Part shown: positions 46,501 through 53,399 of the stretch, one piece after another | Layout: each line of letters begins with the position of its first letter | Position numbering within the stretch: position 1 is the stretch's first letter | Assembly: GCA_963854835.1 (NCBI GenBank) | Contig: OY978528.1 | Location: 7,906,242 to 7,970,241, forward strand | Direction of reading: 5' to 3' | Length of the DNA stretch: 64,000 nt | Origin: Megamerina dolium | Taxonomy: Eukaryota; Arthropoda; Insecta; Diptera; Megamerinidae | Program-made: the position numbers and the translations under genes | Notes under the pieces: model-generated | Told to the model about the DNA's origin: nothing | Database searches by the model: none | Seen by the model: the letters and a program-made list of their open reading frames with translations, nothing else

Positions 46501-47926
46501 TCCACCTATTGTATTTCGTACAATTTGTAATTGTTTAATTTTGATATCTTTCTGTAGTGTCCGTTCTAATGCTTCTTTGAAGAACGCCTCATTAAGATAA
46601 GCAGGTAATGTTGTCGTCATTGTCTTCTTCTTTGCGGTTAATTTTGTTGTTTTATTATTACGCTCGTTTCTCGTTTATAGTTACTTTGTTGATGGCAGTG
46701 TTTGAAATACTAAGCGTTTTTATTTTGATTTCATGTGTTTTGTTATCTTTGGAGAAGCTACGAAAGCTTTAGAATTAATTTCATTATTTTAGCCAAATAT
46801 TCAATACATATGTATACATATGTATGTATGTTGCTGCTCATTGTGAAATACACGTGCCGTATACATATCCCAATCAACCATTTGATGACGCTTTATTTAA
46901 AGCTTTTATAGCACAAGTAGCATGCAGCGTATTCTTCGCTAGCTAAGAAATTTCAAGCTCTGACAGGTTCCCCAATACCGGGTCTATCTCTTCCGCATTG
47001 TCCTTCAGTGAATTCCGATTATAACACTTTCTTGGCTGCAGCTATGAACAATTAATGTTAGCACTGATGGAAAATGGAAACTTTTTATTAGAAACTGATC
47101 CAATTCCACGTAAAGTGAAATGAATTCAGGTCTTTGGATTTTCGTTTGCTTTCCTTTTAACGGAAAAAATGGAAAGTGCCAGCACTACTAACCTTACAAT
47201 AACTCAGACGCAAAGTTGTATTGGCATTTTCACGGAAATTTTTAATTTTTATTGGATTTTCGATTAACATAAACATAATTCGTTAATATGATTGAAACAA
47301 ACAGTGTAGAAAAAATACATATTATCACCCATTTTGTTCATAATGATGCATAATATCTTAATTTTAATTAATTTTTTAACAAAACTTTTAATATTTATGC
47401 AGTGTATATTGCAAGATACCAGATCAATTGAGACCTTCAGAAAAAATACAAATATTCTTGGAGACTTTTGATAAGCTAAATTTTAAACGGCTCCGCTATC
47501 AAATCAAAGAGTAAGTTATGTAAACAATCAAATTGTGTGGTAAATTCCTAAAATCGGTGTAATTAATTCTATATAATGAATAGAACTTTGGATTATTACT
47601 TAAGACCACGAATCCGGATTGAATTGAAAATGCTTATAAGTAAAATGAGCTGGAGACACCGTCACAAAGAGCATCAAAGGCGATTATTTATCGAAGAACA
47701 GCGTAAAGGACTCTATCATGCGATGCTCAAGCATAAAGCATATCCAAAATATCAATTATTCACTACTATTTTCCATAATCATGTCAAGTATATTGACTTT
47801 TTTGAATTTATGTCTTACAAATGTATGGAGAGACCAAAAGTAAATGCGGCATCACCATCGACAGATAAGAAAAAGAAACTGACACGTTTCGGATCAGTAA
47901 TGGAAAATAATAATGCTCATAAATAA
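25565..47926 (+). CDS. SPAG17: SPAG17/PF6-like ciliary central-apparatus protein, 12 exons
   Basis: Exons: 25565-25597, 25683-25884, 25949(or 25976)-26319, 26425-26510, 30476-32717, 32792-32987, 34818-34894, 34967-35574, 40782-40936, 41026-41242, 47403-47510, 47584-47926. All phases fit and sum to 1,545 codons plus stop. SPAG17 (PF6 in Chlamydomonas) is a large scaffold of the C1a projection of the axonemal central pair, needed for motile cilia and sperm tails. Support: the order of conserved blocks follows the vertebrate protein as I recall it: a Trp-containing N-terminal block (HEWNNLI), a FIIIVGKLHN strand pair, the LSWYMYDVEVLRQQYEQYY block, a PLLQGYNLEDTR block, and repeated DG-type beta segments (REDGVKMIWTKD, YHKDGTVFTTK). 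Lys/Glu-rich linkers lie between. It is shorter than the roughly 2,200-residue human protein and lacks its C-terminal MSP-like domain. Start: first Met after an upstream stop. Exon 3's acceptor is abnormal (see findings). Intron 10 encloses two antisense EcKL genes. Confidence 0.78.
26968..26998. repeat. CA microsatellite in SPAG17 intron 4
   Basis: About 15 CA units interrupted once by CG. Confidence 0.85.
27105..28340 (-). mobile_element. Full-length mariner with dead transposase
   Basis: A 1,236-bp element in SPAG17 intron 4. Terminal inverted repeats read CGAGGGTGGTCCCAGAACTA at the low end and CGCGGGCGGTGCCAGAACTA inward from the high end, each followed by CCCGACCT. TA flanks both sides (27103-27104, 28341-28342), matching mariner target duplication. 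It carries one minus-strand transposase gene, listed separately. Two-strand TIR pairing and the deleted copy at 22,432 define one family. Confidence 0.9.
27229..28160 (-). pseudogene. Broken mariner transposase
   Basis: Starts at 28160 (MEKIGHRYVILYFHLKGFSP) with a helix-turn-helix region around residues 15-110, then the WVPRLLT linker and the catalytic domain. The frame closes at 27,570 after KTVPWHNFY. About 15 codons expected next are missing, the frame is shifted, and a second open segment (27,486-27,229) carries HQDNAPIHTSA, PYSPDLAPSEYF and KKWLGGRRFANNEE. A mariner needs three Asp residues (DD34D). Here the first is His (TMHETWVHHF, residue 158), the second is present (HQDNA), and the third, 35 residues on, is Glu (APSEYF). 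It cannot be an active enzyme. Confidence 0.9.
28868..29130 (+). mobile_element. SINE copy 6, diverged and headless
   Basis: In SPAG17 intron 4. Follows the SINE body from the AAAGATTTTTCTTTC segment through GCCATGAAAAAGCTTCTTAA, GTTCTGCCATTCGGAACCAG and CTTCTAATACTGTCCAAAAA, but with many more substitutions than other copies. No target duplication was found, so it is probably the oldest copy. Confidence 0.7.
29699..30173. repeat. Two-copy tandem duplication, about 239-bp unit
   Basis: In SPAG17 intron 4. Unit 1 is 29699-29937, unit 2 is 29938-30173. Shared blocks include CAATAAAACTCCAAAATTCT, GAACGAAGTATTTCTGGCCT and ACATCGGTGTGCTATGATGT. The copies differ by scattered substitutions, so the duplication is moderately old. 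Confidence 0.85.
33175..34720 (+). mobile_element. LINE remnant (reverse transcriptase and RNase H)
   Basis: In SPAG17 intron 6. Around 33,360-33,470 the frame reads RLTSRSTKECPQAGVLSPLL then DELLQTLDDLGYEV, the palm segment of a non-LTR reverse transcriptase. The following YADD region is missing, and 33,500-33,865 continues with the C-terminal RT region (EEMKYLGLILDKTLTWNNHL). Positions 34,380-34,680 encode an RNase H-like block (NSQAALKSIA, then WVPEHEGHEGNEMVDSLAKK). Frames are interrupted and the centre is split by a SINE. It belongs to an RNase H-bearing (I/LOA-like) clade by inference. Confidence 0.75.
34066..34167 (-). mobile_element. SINE copy 7, 3' fragment nested in the LINE
   Basis: Minus-strand copy of only the SINE tail and last about 100 bp (AATATGTGGCACTTAAAGCC reading +). 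It lies between imperfect 12-bp repeats, GGGACACTCTAT and GGGACGCTCTAT (34054-34065, 34168-34179), inside the LINE remnant. It therefore inserted after the LINE. Confidence 0.75.
34758..34783. repeat. AAT microsatellite
   Basis: About eight AAT/TAA units just upstream of SPAG17 exon 7. Confidence 0.85.
35600..37890. other. SPAG17 intron 8, first part
   Basis: No gene. Two related blocks sharing ACA(C/G)(A/G)GAAATATAA(A/G)ACTA (near 35,740 and 35,895) form a degenerate duplication that loosely resembles the repeat at 56.2-57.0 kb. A GT run is at 37,120-37,143. Confidence 0.4.
37891..38467. repeat. Four-unit tandem array, 146-bp period
   Basis: In SPAG17 intron 8. Units start near 37891, 38037, 38184 and 38330, each opening TTTTTATGGATATTATTACT and running to AAATGCAAAAAAATTTACAA. 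Units differ by a few bases only, so expansion is recent. Confidence 0.9.
38547..40259 (+). mobile_element. Complete Tc1-like transposon with long inverted repeats
   Basis: A 1,713-bp element in SPAG17 intron 8 with TA duplications (38545-38546, 40260-40261). Terminal inverted repeats are about 234 bp (38547-38780; 40025-40259) and nearly identical. Each carries a similar motif at its outer and inner ends (ACGCAAAATGTTAG at 38,553 and CTACGCAAAATGTTAGGCAA at about 38,759), an IR/DR arrangement of paired transposase-binding sites as in several Tc1-like elements. It encodes one uninterrupted transposase between the repeats. Confidence 0.92.
38910..39956 (+). CDS. Tc1-like DD34E transposase, intact
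   Basis: 348 residues, the usual length for Tc1-like transposases, which cut and paste their own element by binding its inverted repeats. The N-terminus has two helix-turn-helix segments (about residues 5-50 and 65-115) joined by a basic GRPRK motif (58-62). The catalytic core has Asp153 (FCDETKIML), Asp251 (YQDNDPKHKS) and Glu286 (PPQSPDLNPIENLW); the last two are 34 residues apart, giving DD34E. No stop or frameshift interrupts it and all three catalytic residues are present. The codon preference is AT-rich like the host. The start is the first Met inside the left inverted repeat. Exact Tc1 subfamily not assigned. Confidence 0.92.
   Translation: MCPKHIADNIIQLVYYQHQLGKSAKQISELLNVKMRTVYNIIERAEKEGRLEYKKSTGRPRKLTPRDERKIMKSIIENPFASAGMIASNLRDECRVNVSHDTVRRVILKNKYSSRAARKKPLLSTQNIEKRILFATQHIELPMTYWDDVVFCDETKIMLYYHDGPQRVWRKPLTSLENKNIIPTVKFGKLSVNVFGCISTEGVAEIRIFEENLNKELYLDILKTNLKTSVQKFNFIDANNTNKLKFKMYQDNDPKHKSHLCMSWLLYNCTKIIAAPPQSPDLNPIENLWSHLKRKVGKRSPKTKNQLITFIKEEWEKIPQEYDLKKLIGSMKNRLQAVMEAAGGHTKY
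41328..42906 (-). CDS. EcKL (ecdysteroid kinase-like) family kinase 1, 4 exons
   Basis: Exons (minus): 42906-42530, 42457-42286, 42112-41801, 41735-41328; phases 2, 0, 0; 422 residues, normal for the family. EcKL proteins (DUF227/CHK-like) resemble choline/aminoglycoside kinases and are predicted to phosphorylate ecdysteroids or other small molecules, with roles proposed in hormone recycling and detoxification. Seen here: GENYCSDIYKVTV glycine-rich strand (44-56), Lys85 (SLIIKDMI) as the likely ATP-binding lysine, the catalytic NHGDLWVNN loop (His260, Asp262), and the metal-binding VDFQ (Asp289) followed by GSPGYDLNYVL. No signal peptide is evident. It lies wholly inside SPAG17 intron 10, antisense. 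A TTTATT (minus AATAAA) 19 nt past the stop could end the transcript. Substrate unknown. Confidence 0.9.
42952..44788. mobile_element. Inverted-repeat (foldback-like) element copy I
   Basis: Outer 36 bp are inverted repeats matching at 35 positions: GGATAAAATAACAAGAGAAT at 42952 and its complement ending at 44788. Inside lie AT-rich blocks shared with copy II at 52.4-53.4 kb (GAGTAGACTCGGCTGCCATT; ATTATAATGACAAAAAGAAA; TATTTTAAGAATTTTCGGTT). No transposase ORF is visible, so it is presumably a non-autonomous DNA element. No target duplication was found. Its left end is 45 bp upstream of the ATG of the first EcKL gene. Confidence 0.6.
43462..43497. repeat. Perfect 16-bp inverted repeat inside element I
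   Basis: Arms CGATGATAGTACTTAC and its exact complement with a 4-nt loop (TTAT). Confidence 0.85.
45194..46620 (-). CDS. EcKL family kinase 2, 4 exons
   Basis: Exons (minus): 46620-46298, 46235-46064, 45991-45686, 45610-45194; phases 2, 0, 0; 405 residues. Intron positions match kinase 1, and exon 2 is 172 nt in both genes, so the pair arose by duplication. Family features: GGSYCSAIYRATI strand (39-51), Lys68 (KLLIKDVL), catalytic AHGDVWLNN (His245, Asp247), metal-binding VDYQ (Asp269), and the NALGVLD C-terminus that parallels NEMGVLD in its neighbour. The GSPGYDLNY segment of kinase 1 is replaced by GTPAIDINN. No frame breaks, so probably active. Also antisense inside SPAG17 intron 10. Function as for other EcKLs; substrate unknown. 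Confidence 0.9.
46621..47402. other. SPAG17 intron 10, 3' part; presumed EcKL-2 promoter
   Basis: No ORF or repeat of note. It should hold the promoter of the kinase starting at 46,620 on the minus strand, but no TATA box or initiator is convincing. Confidence 0.4.
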
Positions 47927-48020
47927 ATTGTTTTCTTTTTAATCTCAACTACCTAACGTTTTATTTTGATTATTTAGTAATGTAATCAAAATATTTGTTT
48001 CGTAATTAATAAGATTGTTT

Positions 48021-48026
48021 AATAAA
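48021..48026 (+). terminator. Likely poly(A) signal of SPAG17
   Basis: AATAAA about 95 nt after the stop codon. A second AATAAA overlaps the stop itself (47922-47927). Confidence 0.4.
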
Positions 48027-48304
48027 TTATATTTTGAGAATAGCCTTTGAATATATTCGAAATAGTAGCAAACAGTTGCAACCCTGCTTCAAGAAACAAA
48101 AATGGAGTACCATATTTGTACTTGAGTACCTGTATTCTGTGAATTGTTTATTATCGCAATGTCATAGAAGACATAAATCATAAAATGTTTTCTTTTAGTA
48201 TTTCTTTACTTTTCCTTCATTCATGATATCATTTATATTTAATGGCTGTGTTTAATGCGAATCATTTGAAATTGTAAATATGATAAAAATCAATTATTAC
48301 AGTC

Positions 48305-48315
48305 TGGCCACACTG
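48305..48315 (+). promoter_or_regulatory. Motif 1-like core promoter element
   Basis: TGGCCACACTG differs by one base from the TGGTCACACTG core-promoter Motif 1 common at Drosophila housekeeping genes. It sits 255 bp upstream of the POLR3D ATG. Placement fits, but a single motif is weak evidence. Confidence 0.35.
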
Positions 48316-48569
48316 CTGACCATATGATACTTTCAAAACAAATAAATGTCACAATTCCGTTGACAGCTCGCTTCAGCATAACCTCAATAAATGAAGTTTG
48401 CTTTCATTTGTCTGTTGGCATTTCATTCATTCCTCATTTGACAAAGCAATTCGCAGAATTTATGCAGGCGGCACTTTGAGAAAATAAAACAGAGTAAAAA
48501 GAGTGAAAATAGAGGAAAAGTGCATGCATTTTATTGTTTATTTCTTTTTGGAATTGCTCTTAATTGCAC

Positions 48570-50460
48570 ATGTCCGCTGAGAATGGTAAAATGCACACAA
48601 CAAAAACGCCAACACCAAATTCAACACAGACAACAACATCAATGGCAGCAGCGAAAATTAAACGTGAACTCAATAGTAACAGCAGCATACTGACGAATTT
48701 GGGTAATGCGACTGCATTGCCCAAATTATCATCATTAACGCCTGCCCGAGATTTAACACTAGGTGGGCGAGGTCGTGTTGCACCTGGATCTGCTAGTGGT
48801 GAAACTGCCAAGAAAGTCTTTGTGCCAAACTTAAATGCGGTACGCAATAAAAATACGTAAGTTGACCCTAGAATGTAACATACACGTGCGCGTATTGTAT
48901 TCTACATAACTCTCTGTTATTACAGTAATGTGAAAACATCGAAAGACACGACAACACGTGGTCGTGGCCGAGGCAAGGCGGAACGCGGTGGTCGTGGTGG
49001 AGGTGGTCGTGGTGGTGCTAATTCGTCGCTCATACAAACGTCTGGAGTTTTCTCAGAGGGCGCTGGTGCTGTGAATATACGAAAATCACTCTCAACGAAT
49101 TCATCATATGGACGTTCAACGGATGATGCACCATCAGTAATGCGTAAACCCACTTTTATCAAGAGTGAACAGAAGCCGATTGACATAAAAGCGGAAGCGG
49201 CACATGTGCGTGAACTGTTAGGCGATTCGGACGAAGATGATTTTATCGATGAAAAGACTGATTTGGAGCATATACCTATTAAATTAAGTGAAGGTTTGTT
49301 ATTTAAACATGTTTACATGTGATGTCCATAAAAATTATATTATTGATATTTGCATGGATGTAGTCTAACTTCAAATTTGAACAATTTTACACTCCCCTAC
49401 ACAACTACTAATGTCACATTACAATTATCCCCACCTTTTTTTACCTAATTAGCTAAATGGAAGCATTTTAAAAATGAAATTAAAGTTGAACCAAAAGATA
49501 TTAATGGAGTTGCACATGCCAATAACTCCGTCGATGATAAAGGTAAGTCAACATGTACACATGTTCGACACTCACACACACACAGGCACACAATACATTA
49601 GTACCTTCAACTTGCTTGAGTAATAAACTATTGTAGCTTGCTGTTGTTGTTGTTGTTGTTGTTGTTAACACTTCCATCTTTTGATCATGAATTATATATA
49701 TTTACCTTTCCAGACTTCACAGTTCCCAATGCACAAACGATGCATGTTGAACATCAACAAACATTGGACCGCACACGCTATCCTCTCAGTGTGGAACAGT
49801 TGTTAAATTCAACACAACCACAAATATTTGTAATGCAAGTAAGTGGATCAGCATTGTCAATGAATTGATGCATTTGGATGTGTGAATAGATTAACATAAT
49901 TTTATTTTAATCTAGATGCCAGATGCGTTGCCCTGCGAGGAATATGATGATGGCGACTCATCGAAACCTAGTGCTGCTAAAGAAGGGGTATGGTATTGAT
50001 GATTACAATTCTACTAACAATATTTTATATTCGCAAAAACAAAAACTTCACTTCTAGGCCAATTCAGATGAAGCTGTGAATCAAACGCCAGCCCAAAAAC
50101 CAACACGCCGGTCATTAAAACAACTGGAAGAGGGTCAAGTGGGTAAACTTATACGTTATAAATCGGGCAAAGTCAAGCTACAACTTGGAGACACGTATTT
50201 CGATTTGGATATGGGAATGGAAACTGGATTTTTACAAGTACACAAATATTTGTTGTTTATTTAATATCAACGACTCACTTAGTTTGGTTTCTCTTATCTC
50301 CTTTGTTCAATTCCATTTGTAGGATCTCATGTCTATTAGTACGAATCGTGAAGAACGTAGCGGTAATATGATTAATTTAGGACCAATACAAGCCAAATTA
50401 ACAGCTACTCCAGATTGGGAATATTTATTAAATCGACAAATGTCAGAAGATAATGTATAG
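48570..50460 (+). CDS. Polr3D: RNA polymerase III subunit RPC4 (POLR3D), 7 exons
   Basis: Exons: 48570-48856, 48926-49293, 49453-49542, 49714-49838, 49916-49987, 50058-50237, 50323-50460; 419 residues, near the roughly 400 of the human protein. RPC4 (yeast RPC53) pairs with RPC5 on the Pol III lobe and aids initiation, termination and reinitiation at tRNA and 5S genes in the nucleus. The C-terminal 100 residues are diagnostic: GQVGKLIRYKSGKVKLQLGD, then FDLDMGMETGFLQDLMSIS, then NLGPIQAKLTATPDW ending near the stop. The N-terminal half is basic and low-complexity with an Arg/Gly-rich run (about residues 107-126) and an acidic DSDEDDFIDE segment. The ATG at 48,570 gives the MSAENGK start; an upstream TTG in frame is not used. 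Converges with mRpS26. Confidence 0.92.
49641..49666. repeat. GTT microsatellite in POLR3D intron 3
   Basis: About eight GTT units, noncoding. Confidence 0.85.
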
Positions 50461-50566
50461 CATTAAAAACGTAAATAGTTAGTGATTGCACTTTTGTTTG
50501 TAAAGATAATGGAAAAATCATCCTTTTTGTTTTTTAATGTAATACTAAGTAATTCTATTTTGTTTG

Positions 50567-50572
50567 ATTAAA
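50567..50572 (+). terminator. Possible POLR3D poly(A) signal
   Basis: ATTAAA about 107 nt after the stop. An earlier ATTAAA overlaps 50,462-50,467 but is too close to the stop to be preferred. Confidence 0.3.
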
Positions 50573-50778
50573 CGAAGCCTTGCAGAAGTTAGCGCACCTA
50601 ACACATAGTGTATGTATATATTATACATAATTAACAAGTAAATGAAGAATAGCTTAAGTAGACGTATGGCATCGCGAGAATCCATACACATGCGGACATA
50701 TATGCATATATATAATCTTATATATATGTACACATAATTGATACAAATTTAAGACATTTAAAATTTATCATAATTAAC

Positions 50779-50784
50779 TTTATT
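50779..50784 (-). terminator. Possible mRpS26 poly(A) signal
   Basis: TTTATT on the + strand (AATAAA on the minus strand), about 135 nt past the mRpS26 stop. Confidence 0.35.
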
Positions 50785-50918
50785 TATACATTTACTTACT
50801 GTATTTAATTATTAGAATATTTGAAATAAATACATTGCAAATAAAAAGAATATTATGTTGATGACACAAAAAAGAAAACGTTAATTTTTCACTTATGCAT
50901 TTCTACACTTGTATATTT

Positions 50919-51752
50919 TCAATTTGTCGCTTCGAATTTCTTGTCATCTTCATCCGTTACTGTAGATGGTGTACCACTACCGCCCGGCACAGTTGCGCGT
51001 CCACGATAAATATTACCTTGTAAGTCGATCGAGAAATTATGATCGATTGGATTTGCTAATGCATATTCAATAGCAGCATCCAGTTTCTCACGCGTAATAA
51101 ATGTTTTGGATGCTTCCTTTTCGCGTCGTACAATGGCTTCAATAGCTTCCATTTGCTCCTCTTGACGAATACGTGCCGCTTCAAGACGTTCTCGGATCAG
51201 TTCGGCACGCTCTTGACGTTCCTTTGCCAGACGTGCATCGCGCTCTTCGGCTATTTTCTTATTCCATTCATTATTCACATCAAGACAATGTTGATATTCA
51301 GCTTCTTCTTGCTCGCTGGTTAGAACAATGTGATCCACAGTTGACGTCTCTTTAATACGTTGTGCTTCACCACGAAAATATTGATATATAGTCCGCATTT
51401 GTGTTCTATAAAAGTATAATAATAAAAAATTAATGTAAATGTATAATGATTTACATATTCTCTCCATCCTTACTTGTAATTGTTATGCAAACGCATTAAT
51501 TCTGCTCTCTCATCTGGATCCTGTCGTTTACGAACAATTATACGATTCTGTTTACTAATTAAATCAAATGGAATAAAAATAAATACAAATATAACATCTA
51601 CAGAACTTATTTAATTCAATTTACCTCTTCGCTACTGGCAACCAACGCGGTTTGCGTCGCCATCGCACAAATTCTAATGCAAAAGCCGAATTGCCGCATT
51701 TACTCTCAGTTGCAGTTAGACGGTTTAATATATTTGTGCCTACGCGCAGCAT
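50919..51752 (-). CDS. mRpS26: Mitochondrial small-subunit ribosomal protein mS26, 3 exons
   Basis: Exons (minus): 51752-51625, 51554-51474, 51405-50919; 231 residues, in the usual range. mS26 (MRPS26) is a metazoan-specific component of the mitochondrial small ribosomal subunit. The N-terminus (MLRVGTNILNRLTA) is basic and hydrophobic, fitting a mitochondrial import signal. Next comes FVRWRRKPRWLPVAKSK, then a basic RIIVRKRQDPDERAELMRLH segment. A long Glu/Arg-rich helix follows (about residues 100-180, likely coiled coil, e.g. RLAKERQERAELIRERLEAA), then FITREKLDAAIEYALANPID and the conserved HNFSIDLQGNIYRGR near the C-terminus. The ORF that starts upstream of exon 3 (51,467) begins in intron and is not the true start. 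Tail-to-tail with POLR3D, 458 bp between stops. Confidence 0.9.
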
Positions 51753-52399
51753 TTTATTAATTGCAACACCCCGACTTAATGAATAATATTTAAGTTATAA
51801 TTCCAAAATTTTACAATATTCACCGCACGTTGGTAAAAAAAGAAATGCACAAATGTTACGTATTTCACTGCTGTTATAATTATTGTCAAATTCTTCAATC
51901 AGCTGTTTCCAGTGAGAGAGTGTACTAAATTGAAAAATTTTTTTAATGCCAGAGGGTGTTCCATATCAATAGATTTCTTTCTGATAGAGTTGTCGCTACG
52001 TTATCTATTTTTCGGGTTTTTGTTTTGTTTCATTATTGCTTTAAGTATTACAATTACAGCAAACGTGAACTTTAATGTAATGATTTTGTTATATTTTAGG
52101 CAAGTTTGCAATAATGAAGATTCTTTTAAGTGTTGGTGGCAGACTACGAAATCAAGTTCCAGGCATATATTTTAACTTGTCGATTTTGGGTAATACGTTT
52201 CCACCAATATTATTTTAGAGTTGTTGCTTTTAAATTGTACAATGTGAAATCAATGGAGGAGGCCTATTTAAATTAGTGAATCAGAACAACGGAAATATTT
52301 CTACATAATGTTTTCTGAGCACTCTCATCGCGTTCTCTCGTGAAAACTGTGGGAAAAATTAAAATTTTATTTTCTATTTGAAAACAAATGTTGCTGAGT
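51753..52399. other. Region upstream of mRpS26
   Basis: Holds the mRpS26 promoter. A CAGCTG E-box-like site is at 51,900-51,905. A 34-codon ORF (52,114-52,218, +) follows an acceptor-like TATATTTTAG but has no support as a gene. Confidence 0.35.
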
Positions 52400-53361
52400 A
52401 ATAAGAAGAGTAGACGGATAATTACGCAGCACCACTTACCTGTAGGAAATATAGTTGCACACATTATCTTAGAGTGACAGAGTACAGTCTAGTCTATGAG
52501 TAGACTCGGCTGCCATTATTGTTGTTCACTCTCTGAATTATCAATGAGATTATAATGACAAAAAGAAATTGAGTACAAAATTTTCACAGAATATATTTTA
52601 AGAATTTTCGGTTTCTTTATAACTCTCTCTCTCTCTCTCGAACAAAATAAAGAATTAAAGAATTGTTATTGTTATTCTCTTTGCTTTGCTCACGGATTAG
52701 ATCATACGGTTTTAACGGGCAATGACAATGAATGCATTTCTACTTGAAATATGATCAGGCATATCATGAACAAATTTCCACGTGAAATTTTGCACATGTC
52801 AGCAAACTAAAATGTATTGCTGACAAGGGAAGATTTCGCACGGAAATTTGTTCATGATAAGCCTGAATATTTCACACTTGGGTGTGTATTTTTCTCCTGC
52901 ACATTTTTATGCCATCTAAGGTTATATCTATAGTACAAATAGAGATTGAGTAGACGACATTATGAAAAAAATTTGTTTAATTGTTTAACATTATGGGCTT
53001 GATTATTTCCTATGATCTCTATATAGGGATATAAGTATATGAAATTATAACATGATGAATGATTGTTTTTGCTTTCCACTTATAATCTTTTTCATGTATC
53101 AAAATTCTCAAAAATTTGCACTTTATTTTACCATATCAATGGTTTCTATTTTATTTAACTCATTAAAAGAATACATTGAGGGAGCAAATGTATATAATGG
53201 CATTCGATTTACTCGATTATTGCACAATCACTCAAAATGCATCTATATTTCCTACAGATGAATTTGCGGAAGAAATATTATCCGACTACTCTTGTTATTT
53301 TATCCTCTTTAAGATAAATTTGCGTCAGAAATATTATCCGTTTACTCTTGTTATTTTATCC
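52400..53361. mobile_element. Inverted-repeat (foldback-like) element copy II
   Basis: Left part (about 52,437-52,750) matches 43,132-43,450 of copy I in the same orientation. Right part (about 53,100-53,305) is the reverse complement of the left terminus of copy I (GCACAATCACTCAAAATGCA; GGCATTCGATTTACTCGATT). The right terminus is doubled: two versions of AAATATTATCCG...ACTCTTGTTATTTTATCCTC end at 53,305 and 53,361. A separate hairpin element is inserted at 52,755-52,866. No transposase ORF. Confidence 0.55.
52755..52866. mobile_element. 112-bp hairpin (MITE-like) insertion
   Basis: Arms of about 50 bp pair imperfectly: TCAGGCATATCATGAACAAA at the left, and the complement of TTTGTTCATGATAAGCCTGA at the right. 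Inner arm segments GTCAGCAA and TTGCTGAC also pair. Copy I lacks this segment at the same place (after CTTGAAATAT), so it inserted into copy II. Confidence 0.6.
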
Positions 53362-53399
53362 TCTTTGTTAATTAGGTAAAGTGTGGTGAATTTCTGCTT

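Larger units (their letters stand above)
47927..48569. other. Intergenic region SPAG17 to POLR3D
   Basis: About 640 bp holding the SPAG17 3' end and the POLR3D promoter. No other gene seen. Confidence 0.5.

Noticed and set aside
52114..52218. 34-codon ORF upstream of mRpS26
   Set aside because: It follows an acceptor-like site, but no upstream exon or family match supports it.
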